DNA of 64,000 nt, taken from Brachymonas wangyanguii (GTDB lineage Bacteria; Pseudomonadota; Gammaproteobacteria; Burkholderiales; Burkholderiaceae_C). Under the pieces are notes generated by a model. It saw only the letters and a list, made by a program, of their open reading frames with translations, searched no databases and was not told the origin of the DNA. Shown here piece after piece: positions 33,275 to 43,543 of the stretch. The first letter of the stretch is position 1. Every line of letters starts with the position of its first letter. A program made the position numbers and the translations under genes. Where the stretch lies: contig NZ_CP173677.1 of NCBI RefSeq assembly GCF_045055315.1, positions 992,001-1,056,000 on the forward strand, read 5' to 3'.

Positions 33275-33763
33275 TTATTCGGCGGTAGCCAGGGTCTCTT
33301 TCAGTTCCTGCACGGCCTTCAGCACGGCATCCACATGGCCGGCGACCTTGACGCCACGCCATTCCTGACGCAGCACGCCATCGGGGCCGATCAGGAAGGT
33401 GCTGCGCTCGATGCCCTTGACCTTCTTGCCGTACATGATCTTGTTCTTGACCACGCCGAACATATGGCACATTTTTTCTTCGGTATCGGCGATCAGCTCG
33501 TAGGGCAGGCCCAGCTTCTCCTTGAAGCCGTCATGCGACGTCATGTTGTCACGCGATACGCCAAACACCACGGCGCCAGCCTGCTCGAAAGCCTCGTACT
33601 GGTCACGGAATTCCATGGCTTCGGTGGTGCAGCCAGGGGTGTTGTCCTTGGGGTAGAAAAACAGGACCAGGATCTGGCCATTATGGGAAGTGTTGCTGAC
33701 CTTGACGTCGCTCGTGGCATTGGCCTCGAATTCGGGGATCAGCTTGTCTACGACGATTGCCAT
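33275..33763 (-). CDS. bcp: Peroxiredoxin of the BCP/AhpC-TSA family
   Basis: The 162-residue peroxiredoxin reduces hydroperoxides through the peroxidatic Cys of the TPGCTTEA motif (about residue 45). The second Cys that many BCP proteins have five residues later is replaced by Met (PGCTTEAM), so this one may work as a 1-Cys enzyme or use the Cys of EKMCHMFG. The start at 33763 has a GAGA-type weak ribosome site. The 208-bp gap behind it shows an ATTTTA -10-like box near 33924 but no clear -35. Confidence 0.93.
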   Translation of the reverse strand: MAIVVDKLIPEFEANATSDVKVSNTSHNGQILVLFFYPKDNTPGCTTEAMEFRDQYEAFEQAGAVVFGVSRDNMTSHDGFKEKLGLPYELIADTEEKMCHMFGVVKNKIMYGKKVKGIERSTFLIGPDGVLRQEWRGVKVAGHVDAVLKAVQELKETLATAE

Positions 33764-33971
33764 TGTGTTATTTATCTCTTTCCTAAAGACGACTCGGGCA
33801 TGGTCGGGGGTGAGGCGACACAGGCGTGCCGCCGGTTGGGATGCCCGAGTGGCACAGAAGCCGGCAGACGATGGCCAGCTACCCGGCGCGGGTTGTGGCA
33901 ACCCGGACGCCATCGAAACCCCTATTTTAAACGAAATTCATCACAAGCGCTTGCCAGGGTGAAAGCCCTTG

Positions 33972-34352
33972 TTACGGTGCCGGGGCATCCACCAGCAGCG
34001 CGGCCAGCACGCGGCGGCCTTCGCCGGCCAGGAAGTTGTAGGTGCGGCAGGCGGCAGCGGTGTCCATGGTCTCGATGCCGATGCCGCGCGCCATCAACGG
34101 GGCCGTGACCGAGGGATGCAGGAAGCGCAGGCGGTCGCCGGTGCCGAACAGCACCAGTTCGCAGGGCAGTTCGGCCAATTGGCTGAAGTGTCCGGTATCG
34201 AGCTGGTCAAAGCCGGTGCAGTGCCAGGGTTGCAGCAGGCCCTGGGCCGTCAGCAACAGGTGGTGCCTGAAAGGCTGGCCATTGACGGCCACCCAGCCCG
34301 GGCCATGGGCGGTGATGGCGGGAACGTCCATCTGGTCGGGTACGAATTTCAT
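33972..34352 (-). CDS. Mth938-like (DUF498) domain protein
   Basis: The 126-residue protein is a single Mth938/Xcc1710-like domain, the fold shared with mitochondrial NDUFAF3. Visible hallmarks are the LVLFGTGDRLRFLHP segment near residue 67, a G-I-G-I-E-T-M-D-T-A-A-A-C-R-T-Y-N block and an ALL-rich final strand. In eukaryotes the relative helps assemble respiratory complex I; in bacteria its role is unknown. It lies divergent from alaA, separated by 125 bp. Confidence 0.85.
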   Translation of the reverse strand: MKFVPDQMDVPAITAHGPGWVAVNGQPFRHHLLLTAQGLLQPWHCTGFDQLDTGHFSQLAELPCELVLFGTGDRLRFLHPSVTAPLMARGIGIETMDTAAACRTYNFLAGEGRRVLAALLVDAPAP

Positions 34353-34419
34353 GGTGGAAGTCCGGTAGAGGCGGGGAAAGCGGAGCAGACGGCCGGTGTA
34401 GAACTGGCAATGCGGCTGT

Positions 34420-34448
34420 CTGTCGTCAAAATGTGGTCAAATTATAGT
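34420..34448 (+). promoter_or_regulatory. Candidate promoter of the alaA-hom-thrC operon
   Basis: CTGTCG at 34420-34425 and TATAGT at 34443-34448 have a 17-base spacer and lie 30 bp before the GTG start of alaA. The -35 is weak. Confidence 0.35.
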
Positions 34449-34477
34449 TTTCCCCTGAATTTTCCACAGGAGCCGGT

Positions 34478-35710
34478 GTGAAGACCATAGCCAAATCCTC
34501 CAAGCTTGCCAATGTCCTCTACGATGTGCGCGGACCCATCGTGGACGCGGCGCGCCAGATGGAGGATGAGGGCCAGAAGATCATCAAGCTCAATATCGGC
34601 AACCTGGCACCGTTCGGTTTCGAACCGCCCGAAGAAATCGTCGCCGACATGATCCGCAACCTGCCCGAATCCGCCGGCTATTCCGACAGCAAGGGCATCT
34701 TTGCTGCGCGCAAGGCGGTGATGCACTACTCGCAGCAGCAGGGCGTGCAAGGCGTCACACTGGAAGACATCTACCTGGGCAATGGCGCCAGCGACCTGAT
34801 CATCATGGCCACCATGGCGCTGCTGAACGATGGCGACGAGCTGCTCGTGCCGTCCCCGGACTATCCGCTGTGGACGGCATCCACCTCGCTGGCCGGCGGC
34901 AAACCGGTGCACTACCTGTGCGACGAGAGCAACGAGTGGATGCCTGACCTGGACGACATCCGCAGCAAGATCACGCCGCGCACCAAGGGCATCGTCGTCA
35001 TCAACCCGAACAACCCGACCGGCGCGCTGTACTCCGACGCGCTGCTGCTCGGCCTGATCGAGATCGCGCGCGAGCACAATCTGGTGCTGATGGCCGACGA
35101 GGTCTACGACAAGGTGCTGTACGACGGCATCAAGCATACGTCCATGGCCTCGCTGTCCACCGATGTGCTCACGCTGACCTTCAACTCGCTGTCCAAGGCC
35201 TACCGCAGCTGCGGCTTCCGTGCCGGCTGGATGGTGATTTCCGGTGACAAGTCGGGCGCGCAGGACTATATCGAGGGCCTGAACATGCTGGCCAACATCA
35301 AGCTGGGTTCCAACGTGCCCGGCCAGTGGGCGATCCAGACCGCACTCGGCGGCTACCAGAGCATCAAGGACCTGGTGGGCGAGGGCGGCCGCCTGCGTCG
35401 CCAGCGCGACCTGGCCTACGAGCTGATCATGCAGATCCCGGGCGTGAGCTGCGTCAAGCCCAAGGCGGCGCTCTACATGTTCCCCAGGCTCGATCCCGAG
35501 ATGTACCCGATCCAGGATGATCGCCAGTTCTTCCTGGAGGTGCTGCAGGCGACCCGCGTGATGCTGGTGCAGGGCTCCGGTTTCAACTACCACGACAACC
35601 AGCATTTCCGCATCGTGTTCCTGCCGCAGGAAGATGCGCTGCGCGAAGCCATCCAGCGCCTGGCGCGCTTCCTCGAGGCTTACCGCAAGCGCCACGGCGC
35701 GAAATCCTGA
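34478..35710 (+). CDS. alaA: Alanine-type aminotransferase AlaA (class I/II PLP enzyme)
   Basis: The 410-residue enzyme closely resembles E. coli AlaA, which makes alanine from pyruvate and glutamate: KSSKLANVLYDVRGPI at the start, the NPNNPTGA loop, and the PLP lysine in SLSKAYRSCGFRAGW. Translation starts at GTG (34478) behind ACAGGAG. It heads alaA-hom-thrC with 35 bp to hom, the usual betaproteobacterial arrangement, which links alanine with threonine synthesis in one transcript. Confidence 0.94.
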   Translation: MKTIAKSSKLANVLYDVRGPIVDAARQMEDEGQKIIKLNIGNLAPFGFEPPEEIVADMIRNLPESAGYSDSKGIFAARKAVMHYSQQQGVQGVTLEDIYLGNGASDLIIMATMALLNDGDELLVPSPDYPLWTASTSLAGGKPVHYLCDESNEWMPDLDDIRSKITPRTKGIVVINPNNPTGALYSDALLLGLIEIAREHNLVLMADEVYDKVLYDGIKHTSMASLSTDVLTLTFNSLSKAYRSCGFRAGWMVISGDKSGAQDYIEGLNMLANIKLGSNVPGQWAIQTALGGYQSIKDLVGEGGRLRRQRDLAYELIMQIPGVSCVKPKAALYMFPRLDPEMYPIQDDRQFFLEVLQATRVMLVQGSGFNYHDNQHFRIVFLPQEDALREAIQRLARFLEAYRKRHGAKS

Positions 35711-35745
35711 TTTTCTCCAACCCTTTTCCAACTGAAGCTAGAAAC

Positions 35746-37071
35746 ATGAATCCGATCAAAGTGGGCCTGCTGGGCATTGGCACGGTAGGCAGCGGCGTTT
35801 ACAACGTCCTGAGTCGCAACCAGTCCGTCATCAAGGCACGTGCCGGCCGTGGCATCGAGATTGCCGTGGTCGCCGACCGCAACGTCGAACACGCACGCAG
35901 CGTGGTTGATGCCTCCGCCGAAGTGATCGATGATGCCTTTGGCGTCGTACAGCGTCCCGATATCGATATCGTGATCGAGCTGATTGGTGGCTACACCATC
36001 GCCAAGGACCTGGTGCTGCAGGCCATCGAGAACGGCAAGCATGTGGTCACCGCCAACAAGGCGCTGCTGGCCGTGCATGGCACCGAGATTTTTGCCGCAG
36101 CCCAGCGCAAGGGCGTGATGGTGGCCTTCGAAGCTGCCGTGGCTGGAGGCATCCCGATCATCAAGGCGCTGCGCGAAGGCCTGACTGCCAACCGCATCGA
36201 ATGGATCGCCGGCATCATCAACGGCACCACCAACTTCATCCTGTCCGAGATGCGCGACAAGGGCCTGGACTTTGACGTGGTGTTGAAGGAAGCCCAGCGT
36301 CTGGGTTACGCCGAAGCCGACCCGACCTTCGACATCGAAGGCGTGGACGCCGCGCACAAAGTCACGCTGATGAGTGCCATCGCCTTTGGCGTGGACGTGC
36401 AGTTCGACAAGGCCTATACCGAAGGCATCACCAAGCTGGGCGCGGCCGACATCCGTTACGCCGAGCGTCTGGGCTACCGCATCAAGCTGCTGGGCATCAC
36501 GCGCCGCACCGAGCAGGGCGTGGAACTGCGCGTGCACCCGACGCTGGTGCCGGCCAAGCGCCTGATCGCCAATGTCGAAGGCGCGATGAACGCCGTGGTG
36601 GTCAACGGCGATGCCGTCGGCACCACGCTGTACTACGGCAAGGGTGCCGGCAGCGAGCCCACCGCCAGCGCCGTGATCGCCGACCTGGTGGACGTGACGC
36701 GCTTGCACACCTCCGACCCGGCCAACCGCGTGCCGCACCTGGCGTTCCAGCCCGATGCCATGCAGAAGGACCTGGCGATCCTGCCGATCGATCAGGTTGT
36801 GACCAGCTACTACCTGCGCCTGCGCGTGTCCGACGAGCCGGGCGTGCTGGCGCGCATTGCTACCATCCTGTCCGATCTGGGCATCAGCATCGACGCCATG
36901 CGCCAGGCCGAATCCGACCAGGTCGGTGGCGAGGAAACCAACCAGACCGATCTGGTGATCCTGACCCACGAGTGCCAGGAAGCCCACATGAACCAGGCCC
37001 TGACCGCCATGCAGGCGCTGCCCAGCGTGCTGCAGCCCATCGTCCGGATCCGCAAGGAAGAGCTGAACTGA
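35746..37071 (+). CDS. hom: Homoserine dehydrogenase Hom
   Basis: Hom reduces aspartate semialdehyde to homoserine, the branch toward threonine and methionine. The 441-residue protein has the dinucleotide motif GLLGIGTVGSGVY, the catalytic region NGTTNFILSEM near residue 164 and, from about residue 355, an ACT domain (DEPGVLARIATIL) that usually gives feedback control by threonine. It is the monofunctional form without aspartokinase. thrC starts two bases after its stop codon. Confidence 0.98.
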   Translation: MNPIKVGLLGIGTVGSGVYNVLSRNQSVIKARAGRGIEIAVVADRNVEHARSVVDASAEVIDDAFGVVQRPDIDIVIELIGGYTIAKDLVLQAIENGKHVVTANKALLAVHGTEIFAAAQRKGVMVAFEAAVAGGIPIIKALREGLTANRIEWIAGIINGTTNFILSEMRDKGLDFDVVLKEAQRLGYAEADPTFDIEGVDAAHKVTLMSAIAFGVDVQFDKAYTEGITKLGAADIRYAERLGYRIKLLGITRRTEQGVELRVHPTLVPAKRLIANVEGAMNAVVVNGDAVGTTLYYGKGAGSEPTASAVIADLVDVTRLHTSDPANRVPHLAFQPDAMQKDLAILPIDQVVTSYYLRLRVSDEPGVLARIATILSDLGISIDAMRQAESDQVGGEETNQTDLVILTHECQEAHMNQALTAMQALPSVLQPIVRIRKEELN

Positions 37072-37072
37072 T

Positions 37073-38500
37073 ATGTACTATCTGTCTACCCGTGGCAACT
37101 CGGTGCCGCGCACCTTCTGCGAAATCCTGCTCGAAGGCTTGGCGCCCGATGGCGGCCTCTATCTGCCCACGGCCTACCCGCAGGTCGATGTCGCCACGCT
37201 CGAAAGCTGGCGCACGCTGTACCGCGAGCAGGGCTATGCCGCACTGGCATTCGCCATCCTGTCGCGCTACATCAGCGACATCCCGGCAGCCGACCTGAAG
37301 GCGATCTGCGACAAGACCTACACCGCCGAGGTGTTTGGTACCGAGCAGATCACGCCGGTGCGCCAGCTCGAAGGCGAGCTGTACGTCGAAGGCCTGTCCA
37401 ACGGCCCGACGATTGCCTTCAAGGACATGGCGATGCAGCTGCTGGGCAACCTGTTCGAATACGAACTGGGTCGCCGTGGCGAACAGCTCAATATCCTGGG
37501 TGCCACCAGCGGCGATACCGGCAGCGCTGCCGAGTACGCCATGCGCGGCAAGCAGGGCGTGCGCGTGTTCATGCTCAGCCCGCATGGCCGCATGAGCGCT
37601 TTCCAGCAGGCGCAGATGTTCAGCCTGCAGGACGAGAACATCCACAACCTGGCGGTCGAAGGCGTGTTCGATGACTGCCAGGATATCGTCAAGGCCGTGA
37701 GCAACGACCTGGAATTCAAGCGCCAGTACAAGATCGGTACCGTCAACTCGATCAACTGGGCGCGCCTGCTGGCGCAGGTGGTGTACTACTTTGCCGGCTA
37801 TTTCCAGGTCACGGAGAACAGCCAGCAGCAGGTCAGCTTCACCGTACCCAGCGGCAACTTTGGCAACGTCTGCGCCGGCCACGTCGCGCGCATGATGGGC
37901 CTGCCGATCCGCCAGTTGGTGGTAGCCACCAACGAGAACGACGTGCTCGACGAGTTCTTTCGCACCGGCGTCTACCGCGTGCGCGGCAGCGCCGATACGC
38001 ACGAGACCTCCAGCCCGTCCATGGACATCAGCAAGGCCAGCAACTTCGAGCGTTTCGTGTTTGACCTGCTGGGCCGCAATGCCAAGCGTACCGCCGAGCT
38101 GTTCGGCAGCACGCTGGGCCAGCAAGGCCAGTTCGACCTGAGCGGCGATCCGGTGTTTCCGCTGGCGGCACAGCGCTACGGTTTTGTCAGCGGCTCCAGC
38201 ACCCACGCTGACCGCCTGGAGACGATCCGCGATTGCTACCAGCGCCTGGGCCAGATGATCGACACCCATACCGCTGATGGCGTGAAGGTGGCACGCGAAC
38301 ACCTGGAGCAGGGCGTGCCGATGATCGTGCTGGAAACCGCACTGCCGATCAAGTTCGCCGAAACCATCGAGGAAGCCCTGGGCCGCAAGCCCGACATGCC
38401 CGAGCGCTTCGCCGGCCTGGAAGCCCTGCCGCGCCGCGTGCAGGTGGTGCCGGCCGATGTCGCGCGTATCCAGCAGCTGATCGTGGCGGCCTGCGCCTGA
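37073..38500 (+). CDS. thrC: Threonine synthase ThrC
   Basis: ThrC converts O-phosphohomoserine to threonine with PLP. The 475-residue length and the N-terminal STRG motif are those of the longer class found in fungi and most proteobacteria. The PLP lysine is in the TIAFKDMAMQ motif near residue 115, and the phosphate loop is ATSGDTGSAA. It starts one base after hom, so hom and thrC are translationally linked; the homoserine kinase gene is not adjacent. Confidence 0.97.
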   Translation: MYYLSTRGNSVPRTFCEILLEGLAPDGGLYLPTAYPQVDVATLESWRTLYREQGYAALAFAILSRYISDIPAADLKAICDKTYTAEVFGTEQITPVRQLEGELYVEGLSNGPTIAFKDMAMQLLGNLFEYELGRRGEQLNILGATSGDTGSAAEYAMRGKQGVRVFMLSPHGRMSAFQQAQMFSLQDENIHNLAVEGVFDDCQDIVKAVSNDLEFKRQYKIGTVNSINWARLLAQVVYYFAGYFQVTENSQQQVSFTVPSGNFGNVCAGHVARMMGLPIRQLVVATNENDVLDEFFRTGVYRVRGSADTHETSSPSMDISKASNFERFVFDLLGRNAKRTAELFGSTLGQQGQFDLSGDPVFPLAAQRYGFVSGSSTHADRLETIRDCYQRLGQMIDTHTADGVKVAREHLEQGVPMIVLETALPIKFAETIEEALGRKPDMPERFAGLEALPRRVQVVPADVARIQQLIVAACA

Positions 38501-38596
38501 GTTGCTTGTGTCGTAATGTACGGATGCGCTCCTGTCTGACAAGGGCAGGACACATCGTGCATGTAGAATCGGCTCCAAAACGCCTATAGGGAGATC

Positions 38597-39085
38597 ATGA
38601 TGGCTAGACGTGTTCAAGAACAAGTCCGTCGCTGGCAGCTGGCCGGCCTGGCTGCGGTGTCGCTGACGCTGGCGGGTTGTAGCGGCATGCAGGGCATGAC
38701 CGATAGCGTGCTCGGCTCGATTGGCCTGATGCGTGTGCCGCAGGCGGAACGCGCGCCGGCTGGCCCGGCGGTCGCTACCTGGCCGGGTACCTACCGCGGC
38801 AACCTGCCGTGCCCGGCCTGTGCCGATCCGGCGCAGAACATGACGCTGGCGCTGACGCTGTTCTCCGATTCCACCTACGAGCTGCGCACCAAGGCGGGCC
38901 CGGACCGTGAGCATGAGCTGCGTGGCCAGTTCACCTTCAATGCCGACGAAACCCGTATCACACTGGATCCGCAAGGCCAGCGTCGCAGCTTCGACATCAT
39001 CTCCAACACCATGTTGCGCATGCTCGACAAGGATGGCCAGGTTGTCACCGGCCCCGATGCGCACCGGTTCCTGCTGAGCAAGTAA
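38597..39085 (+). CDS. NlpE-like lipoprotein
   Basis: The 162-residue protein has a lipoprotein signal: a basic start, a hydrophobic stretch and the lipobox LAGC at about residue 28. The mature part has YRGNLPCPACADP followed by LTLFSDSTYELRT, the pattern of the NlpE N-terminal domain, in which NlpE uses a CxxC pair in surface and copper sensing. It lacks the second NlpE domain. It lies downstream of thrC with a separate ribosome site; a role in envelope stress or metal response is inferred only from the domain. Confidence 0.82.
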   Translation: MMARRVQEQVRRWQLAGLAAVSLTLAGCSGMQGMTDSVLGSIGLMRVPQAERAPAGPAVATWPGTYRGNLPCPACADPAQNMTLALTLFSDSTYELRTKAGPDREHELRGQFTFNADETRITLDPQGQRRSFDIISNTMLRMLDKDGQVVTGPDAHRFLLSK

Positions 39086-39121
39086 GGGAATCGTCGTTTA
39101 TTGACAACTATTCCGGGTAAG

Positions 39122-39156
39122 CCTGCATTGCAGTTTCGATGGTGATGCAGGTTTTT
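39122..39156 (+). terminator. Probable terminator after the NlpE-like gene
   Basis: CCTGCAT at 39122-39128 can pair with ATGCAGG at 39145-39151 across a 16-base loop and is followed by five T residues. The long loop makes it weaker than the others in the window. Confidence 0.5.
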
Positions 39157-39187
39157 CCGTCAAGTGCCTCACACTTTCCCGATCGGG

Positions 39188-39217
39188 TTGCCGCAAAAAA
39201 CCCAGTCGGACTACAAT
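39188..39217 (+). promoter_or_regulatory. Promoter of ppsA
   Basis: TTGCCG at 39188-39193 and TACAAT at 39212-39217 are spaced by 18 bases, placing the start of transcription near 39224 and a leader of about 110 bases before ppsA. Confidence 0.55.
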
Positions 39218-39230
39218 CAGATTTTGCCAG

Positions 39231-39255
39231 TACGCGACCGAAACCCGGTCGCGTA
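39231..39255. promoter_or_regulatory. Perfect 10-bp inverted repeat in the ppsA leader
   Basis: TACGCGACCG at 39231-39240 and CGGTCGCGTA at 39246-39255 flank AAACC. The repeat begins about 14 bases after the ppsA -10 element, so it could be a repressor operator or a hairpin at the 5' end of the message. There is no T-tract, so it is not a terminator. Confidence 0.5.
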
Positions 39256-39333
39256 TTGCCATGGGCTCGCCGCCTCCATAACCAGAACAAGCAAAGGCCA
39301 GGCCCGGTACCGGTTTAACTTTTGGAGCATGCT

Positions 39334-41727
<2,394 letters not shown>

Positions 41728-41758
41728 TGCCCTGAAACCGGCTGAGTCCGGTTGGCAT

Positions 41759-41792
41759 GACAAGGGACTGCTGCGGCAGTCCCTTGTCGTTT
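41759..41792 (+). terminator. Terminator of ppsA
   Basis: A perfect 13-bp stem, GACAAGGGACTGC at 41759-41771 with GCAGTCCCTTGTC at 41776-41788, has a TGCG loop and is followed by GTTT. A shorter AACCGG/CCGGTT stem lies just before it. Confidence 0.75.
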
Positions 41793-41826
41793 CTGCCACG
41801 GGGCAGGGCGTTGTTGCCCAAATAAC

Positions 41827-41856
41827 TTGCAGCCTGCATCGCAGGCAAGCTATAAT
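41827..41856 (+). promoter_or_regulatory. Promoter of the rpsF-priB-rpsR-rplI operon
   Basis: TTGCAG at 41827-41832 and a perfect TATAAT at 41851-41856 have an 18-base spacer. An imperfect inverted repeat (CCTGC...GCAGG) lies in the spacer. Confidence 0.8.
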
Positions 41857-41871
41857 CTACGGTTTCACCTT

Positions 41872-41901
41872 GCTGCACCGCATCCTGGCGCTGTGGGCAG
41901 C
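41872..41901 (+). promoter_or_regulatory. Candidate S6:S18-binding leader hairpin of rpsF
   Basis: GCTGC at 41872-41876 pairs with GCAGC at 41897-41901, enclosing an inner CGC/GCG pair and an unpaired ACC next to it. Position in the rpsF leader and the CCG bases resemble the S6:S18 autoregulatory RNA known in several phyla, but pairing was judged by eye and the fit is incomplete. Confidence 0.35.
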
Positions 41902-41922
41902 TTACTTCCACAAGGAGTTTTC

Positions 41923-42294
41923 ATGCGTCATTACGAGATCATTCTGCTGATCCACCCGGATCAGAGCGAACAGGTTCCTGCCATGCTGGAACGCTACAAG
42001 GGCATGGTTACTGCTGGCAACGGCAAGATCCATCGCGTCGAAGACTGGGGTCGCCGTCAACTGGCTTACCAGATCAACAAGCTGAACAAGGCGCACTACC
42101 TGTGCCTGAACATCGAAGCCGACCAGGCCGTGATGGCCGAGCTGGAACACGCGTTCAAGTTCAACGACGCCGTGCTGCGCAACATGACCGTGCAGAAGAA
42201 GAAGGCCGAAACGGCTCCTTCCACCATGATGAAGGCCGTCGAGCGCGAAGAAGCGCGCAAGACTGCACAGGCCAGCGAGGCTGACGCTTCCTGA
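41923..42294 (+). CDS. rpsF: 30S ribosomal protein S6
   Basis: S6 binds the central domain of 16S rRNA as a pair with S18. The 123-residue protein has the typical MRHYEIILLIHPDQ start and the KAHYLCLNIEAD strand. The frame is open 32 codons upstream into the promoter region, but ATG 41923 has an AAGGAG site. It heads rpsF-priB-rpsR-rplI, the conserved proteobacterial operon that couples ribosomal protein and replication restart genes. Confidence 0.99.
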   Translation: MRHYEIILLIHPDQSEQVPAMLERYKGMVTAGNGKIHRVEDWGRRQLAYQINKLNKAHYLCLNIEADQAVMAELEHAFKFNDAVLRNMTVQKKKAETAPSTMMKAVEREEARKTAQASEADAS

Positions 42295-42314
42295 TCACAG
42301 GTCAAGAAGCGCGA

Positions 42315-42665
42315 GTGGAATCCCCCGTACCCGTCGCCGTCAACCAGTTGGAACTGACGGCAGAACTGGTCGAACGTGGCCCCTTGCGAATGACGCCCGC
42401 CGGCGTCCCTGTTGTCGATGGTGTGCTGACGCACACATCCGAACAGCACGAAGCCGGCAGTGTGCGCAAGGTCAGTGCCCAGGTGGCGTGTGTCGCCATC
42501 GGGCCGATGGCAGAACAGCTGAATCGCCTCAGCCTGGGGCAACCGGCACGATTCAGCGGCTTTCTGGCCACGCCGGTACGTCGCGGGGCAGGCGTCAGCA
42601 GCAGTACGCGGCTGGTGTTCCACCTTCAGGACTTCATGCCGATAGCACGAGACAACCCTTTTTAA
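42315..42665 (+). CDS. priB: Primosomal replication protein PriB
   Basis: PriB is a single-stranded DNA-binding OB-fold protein that helps PriA reload the replicative helicase at stalled forks. The 116-residue protein has NQLELTAELVERGPLRMTPAG and the C-terminal strand STRLVFHLQDF of the family. Translation begins at GTG (42315). It lies between the S6 and S18 genes; its partner in restart, DnaB, is the intein-bearing gene at 26.8 kb. Confidence 0.93.
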   Translation: MESPVPVAVNQLELTAELVERGPLRMTPAGVPVVDGVLTHTSEQHEAGSVRKVSAQVACVAIGPMAEQLNRLSLGQPARFSGFLATPVRRGAGVSSSTRLVFHLQDFMPIARDNPF

Positions 42666-42686
42666 ACAGATTTTCAGGAGTCCATC

Positions 42687-42962
42687 ATGGCCTTCAAGAG
42701 CAACAAAGACAAGCGTCCCAAGCGCAATACCCAATCCCTGCTGTTCAAGCGCAAGCGCTTCTGCCGCTTCACCGTCGCCAAGGTCGAGGAAATCGACTAC
42801 AAGGACGTGGATACGCTGCGCGATTTCATCGCTGAAAACGGCAAGATCATCCCGGCTCGCCTGACCGGCACCCGCGCGATCTACCAGCGCCAGCTGAACA
42901 CCGCCATCAAGCGCGCCCGTTTCCTGGCCCTGCTGCCCTACACCGATCAGCACAAGATCTAA
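42687..42962 (+). CDS. rpsR: 30S ribosomal protein S18
   Basis: S18 is a small basic protein of the 30S platform that pairs with S6. The 91-residue protein has the family core FCRFTVAKVEEIDYKDVDTL and the RLTGT motif with basic helices toward the C-terminus. A CAGGAG ribosome site precedes the ATG, 21 bp after priB. Confidence 0.99.
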   Translation: MAFKSNKDKRPKRNTQSLLFKRKRFCRFTVAKVEEIDYKDVDTLRDFIAENGKIIPARLTGTRAIYQRQLNTAIKRARFLALLPYTDQHKI

Positions 42963-42979
42963 GCCAAGGAGTCCCAATC

Positions 42980-43432
42980 ATGCAAATCATTCTGCTCGAC
43001 AAAGTCGTGAACCTGGGCAACCTGGGTGACGTGGTCAAGGTCAAGGACGGCTTCGCCCGCAACTTCCTGATCCCCTCCGGCCGTGCCCGTCGTGCCACCG
43101 AAGCTGCCCTGAAAGAGTTTGAAGCCAAGCGCGCCGAACTGGAAAAGGCTGCTGCCGAGAAGCTGGCTGCTGCCGAAGCCCTGGGCCAGAAGATGGAAGG
43201 CCTGTCCATCAAGCTGACCCAGAAGGCTGGCGTGGATGGCCGTCTGTTCGGCTCCGTGACCAACCACGACATTGCTGACGAACTGGTCAAGCAAGGTTAC
43301 GAAGTGCACAAGTCCCAGATCCGCATGCCCAACGGCCAGATCAAGACCGTGAGCGACAACACCGTCCAGGTGGCTCTGCACACCGATGTGGTGGTGGACG
43401 TGAACGTGGTCGTGTACGGCGAAACCGCCTGA
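42980..43432 (+). CDS. rplI: 50S ribosomal protein L9
   Basis: L9 binds 23S rRNA through its N-terminal domain. The 150-residue protein has MQIILLDKVVNLGNLGDVVKVKDG, the NFLIPSGRARRAT linker into the long central helix, and the C-terminal domain. It follows rpsR by 17 bp with an AAGGAG site and ends the operon at a strong hairpin. Confidence 0.99.
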   Translation: MQIILLDKVVNLGNLGDVVKVKDGFARNFLIPSGRARRATEAALKEFEAKRAELEKAAAEKLAAAEALGQKMEGLSIKLTQKAGVDGRLFGSVTNHDIADELVKQGYEVHKSQIRMPNGQIKTVSDNTVQVALHTDVVVDVNVVVYGETA

Positions 43433-43454
43433 TACACGCGCACTAGCGCCTAGA

Positions 43455-43488
43455 ACAAAGGCCGCCGGGGAAACCCGGCGGCCTTTGT
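43455..43488 (+). terminator. Terminator of the rpsF operon
   Basis: A perfect 15-bp stem, ACAAAGGCCGCCGGG at 43455-43469 with CCCGGCGGCCTTTGT at 43474-43488, closes on a GAAA tetraloop. The T-tract is part of the stem rather than after it. Confidence 0.82.
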
Positions 43489-43543
43489 CATGCTGGCGGC
43501 TGATGTATGCTTGAACTCTTGCCTTTACTGTCTGCCCAAGAAA

